Positions 6,883-8,179 of a DNA stretch of 8,179 nucleotides are shown here, in pieces. The stretch's first letter is position 1. Each line of letters opens with the position of its first letter. The stretch is taken from positions 1 to 8,179 of the forward strand of contig DEML01000105.1 in NCBI GenBank assembly GCA_002359185.1. The letters are read 5' to 3'. A program made the position numbers and the translations under genes. Source of the DNA: Planctomycetaceae bacterium UBA2671 (GTDB lineage Bacteria; Planctomycetota; Planctomycetia; Planctomycetales; Planctomycetaceae). The notes beneath the pieces are model-generated. The model was not told the origin of the DNA. It saw only the letters and a program-made list of their open reading frames with translations, and made no database searches.

Positions 6883-6898
6883 TACGAATGATTTCGTA
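6883..6898. promoter_or_regulatory. Perfect 16-bp palindrome upstream of the regulator gene, possible operator
   Basis: TACGAA-TGAT-TTCGTA has perfect 6-bp arms. Its centre lies about 40 bp before a plus-strand TATAAT at 6928 that has no good -35 hexamer, so it sits where an activator bound next to the promoter would be expected. The binding protein is unknown; the neighbouring Fis-type regulator is one possibility. Confidence 0.4.
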
Positions 6899-6927
6899 AA
6901 AAGATCATTAATTTTATCTGAGGAGCC

Positions 6928-6933
6928 TATAAT
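6928..6933 (+). promoter_or_regulatory. Candidate -10 box for the AAA+ regulator gene
   Basis: A perfect TATAAT, but no TTGACA-like hexamer at 15-19 bp upstream and no extended -10 TG. If used, transcription would start near 6940 and leave a leader of about 107 nt. AT-rich DNA makes chance matches likely. Confidence 0.25.
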
Positions 6934-7046
6934 TAATGCAAACAGGTGCGATATTATATCACAGTACATCGAGTGATTGTTCATGAGGGAATACCGACAG
7001 ACCAATCGCAATCATTGAAATGCACCATTTGATTTGAAATAGTGAA

Positions 7047-8096
7047 ATGAACATAGCATCTGATCGTCCCAGTGCTCTGGCAGGAATCATAGGGAATTGC
7101 CCTGCCATGCAGGAGGTGTATCGCACAACCGTAAGGGTGGCGCGATCCTCGGCGACAGTGTTGCTGTTGGGAGAGACTGGAACCGGTAAAGAGTTGATTG
7201 CCCGGGCGATACATGAGCTCAGCCCTCGTTGTTCGGGACCCTATATTCGTGTCAACTGTGGAGCATTGAGTGAAAGTCTGCTCGAAAGCGAGCTGTTCGG
7301 CCATGTGAAAGGAGCCTTTACGAGTGCCTTCGAAAATCGAACCGGACGATTTGAAGCGGCTCACGGAGGCACACTATTTCTCGATGAAATCAACTCGATG
7401 GGCTTCCCCCTGCAGGTAAAACTACTTCGCGTCCTGCAGGAACATGAGTTTGAACGCGTCGGAGATACGAAAACCGTCACGGTCGATACCCGAATTGTAG
7501 CCGCGACGAATCGCGAATTACTTGAAGAAGTTGAAGAAGAACGTTTCCGAGAAGATTTGTACTATCGACTGAATGTGCTGCCGATTTTTCTGCCACCATT
7601 ACGGGACCGAACGGAAGATCTTCCTGAACTCATCGAGCATTTTATCGATAAATATGCAGCCGAAAACGACTGTGCACCTCTTAAGTTGACCAAAGACGCT
7701 CTGGAGGTAATGACGACCTACACCTGGCCGGGCAATGTTCGGGAACTGGAAAACTATGTCGAGCGAGCGGTTGTGATGGCCGATGGTCCAGACTTTTCCG
7801 TCGATTTACTGCCGCCCCATGTTCGTGGTCTTTCGCCAATTCGCCTGGGAATCAGCAAGTCCCGAAATGTCGAAACGATCTGCGAAGAGTTAATCAACTT
7901 CGGCATGGCCGAACAATCCGGTGATGAGACCGACTTATACCAGCAGATTGTTTCCATGGTTGAGAAGCAACTCATCAGCCAGACCCTCAAAGTCTGCCAT
8001 GGCGTCCAGACCAAAACCGCGACCCGCCTCGGCATCAATCGCAATACATTGCATAAGAAGATTGAAGAGTATGGCTTGGCGGACGATGCGACTTGA
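7047..8096 (+). CDS. Sigma-54-dependent transcriptional activator (AAA+ plus Fis-type HTH, no sensory domain)
   Basis: 349 residues. A sigma-54 activator AAA+ domain begins within about 12 residues of the start: Walker A GETGTGKE (42-49), the sigma-54 contact loop GAFTSA (89-94, usually GAFTGA), Walker B TLFLDEI (109-115), sensor I ATN (153-155), arginine fingers probably R168 and R174 (FREDLYYRL), and sensor II WPGNVREL (227-234). A linker, about 255-300, leads to a Fis-type helix-turn-helix (about 306-344, with TKTATRLGINRNTLHKKI). By family knowledge it hydrolyses ATP as a ring to remodel sigma-54 RNA polymerase at an upstream enhancer. With no receiver, GAF or PAS domain it resembles PspF in layout, so control must come from a partner protein or from expression level. 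It is divergent from purD; its targets are not evident here. The ATG at 7047 has no clear Shine-Dalgarno sequence. Confidence 0.95.
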   Translation: MNIASDRPSALAGIIGNCPAMQEVYRTTVRVARSSATVLLLGETGTGKELIARAIHELSPRCSGPYIRVNCGALSESLLESELFGHVKGAFTSAFENRTGRFEAAHGGTLFLDEINSMGFPLQVKLLRVLQEHEFERVGDTKTVTVDTRIVAATNRELLEEVEEERFREDLYYRLNVLPIFLPPLRDRTEDLPELIEHFIDKYAAENDCAPLKLTKDALEVMTTYTWPGNVRELENYVERAVVMADGPDFSVDLLPPHVRGLSPIRLGISKSRNVETICEELINFGMAEQSGDETDLYQQIVSMVEKQLISQTLKVCHGVQTKTATRLGINRNTLHKKIEEYGLADDAT

Positions 8097-8160
8097 GAGG
8101 GTAGAAGGCGGAAGGCGAAAAATTTTTACAAGCACGAAACGCAAGCGAGTGTGTCAGTCC
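8097..8160. repeat. Repeat-like intergenic mosaic after the regulator
   Basis: Holds a tandem GAAGGCG pair (about 8104-8117), the self-complementary AAAAATTTTT (8118-8127), and the phrase AAGCACGAAACGCAAGCGAG (8130-8149), which resembles an intergenic repeat I recall from planctomycete genomes (recognition from memory). No coding region is supportable. Confidence 0.4.
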
Positions 8161-8179
8161 CCTCTCCCTCGGGGAGAGG
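8161..8179. repeat. GC-rich hairpin at window end, probably a truncated dispersed repeat
   Basis: CCTCTCCC (8161-8168), TCG, GGGAGAGG (8172-8179) form a perfect 8-bp stem ending exactly at the last base. It matches the beginning of a CCCTCTCCC/GGGAGAGGG-type dispersed repeat seen in many bacteria (from memory). As a transcript it could also terminate the regulator gene 65 bp upstream; whether a T-run follows is outside the window. Confidence 0.6.

Larger units (their letters stand above)
6617..7046. other. Divergent intergenic control region between purD and the AAA+ regulator
   Basis: About 430 bp, AT-rich, with no supportable gene. It must hold the promoters of both flanking genes. It contains a candidate purD promoter (6688-6715), a perfect palindrome in the purD leader (6659-6674), a second perfect palindrome (6883-6898), a TATAAT on the plus strand (6928-6933), and a direct repeat ATGCTTAA at 6786-6793 and 6828-6835, 42 bp apart. 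No riboswitch-like fold was recognised. Confidence 0.7.

Noticed and set aside
6981..7364. 127-residue minus-strand frame overlapping the start of the AAA+ gene
   Set aside because: It overlaps conserved AAA+ motifs in antisense and shows no domain of its own.

Overview
This 8.2-kb window looks like chromosomal DNA from a planctomycete, most likely the family Planctomycetaceae or a near relative. The evidence is a cytochrome-like protein built from PSCyt1/DUF1587/DUF1595/DUF1592/DUF1588/DUF1585 modules, an architecture typical of that phylum. Moderate GC, scarce Shine-Dalgarno sequences and intergenic spaces filled with short palindromic repeats fit the same assignment. No genus can be named from the sequence alone.

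Layout, left to right. Positions 1-85 are an imperfect palindromic repeat. Positions 145-2847 (minus strand) encode a large membrane-anchored two-haem-motif protein with an unusual cytoplasmic zinc-ribbon head. Positions 2848-3167 are non-coding and AT-rich. Positions 3168-5036 (minus) encode a 622-residue exported membrane protein of unknown function with what looks like a duplicated beta-rich domain. Positions 5037-5206 are almost entirely repeat DNA: two different palindromic elements back to back. Positions 5207-6616 (minus) are purD, a purine biosynthesis gene with an internal insertion and a charged tail. Positions 6617-7046 are a 430-bp divergent control region holding two perfect 16-bp palindromes and candidate promoters. 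Positions 7047-8096 (plus) encode a sigma-54-type AAA+ activator with no sensory domain. Positions 8097-8179 are a mosaic of repeat-like pieces ending in a hairpin at the window edge.

The genes do not form an obvious single pathway. purD is housekeeping. The two envelope proteins on the same strand are separated from purD, and from each other, by repeats or long spacers, so each may be its own transcription unit. The activator is divergent from purD and could control a target elsewhere; no convincing sigma-54 promoter was found inside the window.

I see no CRISPR array, tRNA, rRNA, transposase or clearly new multi-gene system. The best leads are the zinc-ribbon/haem fusion, the unrecognised duplicated-domain membrane protein, the dense repeat DNA (which also sits at both window ends), and the GAFTSA variant in the activator.
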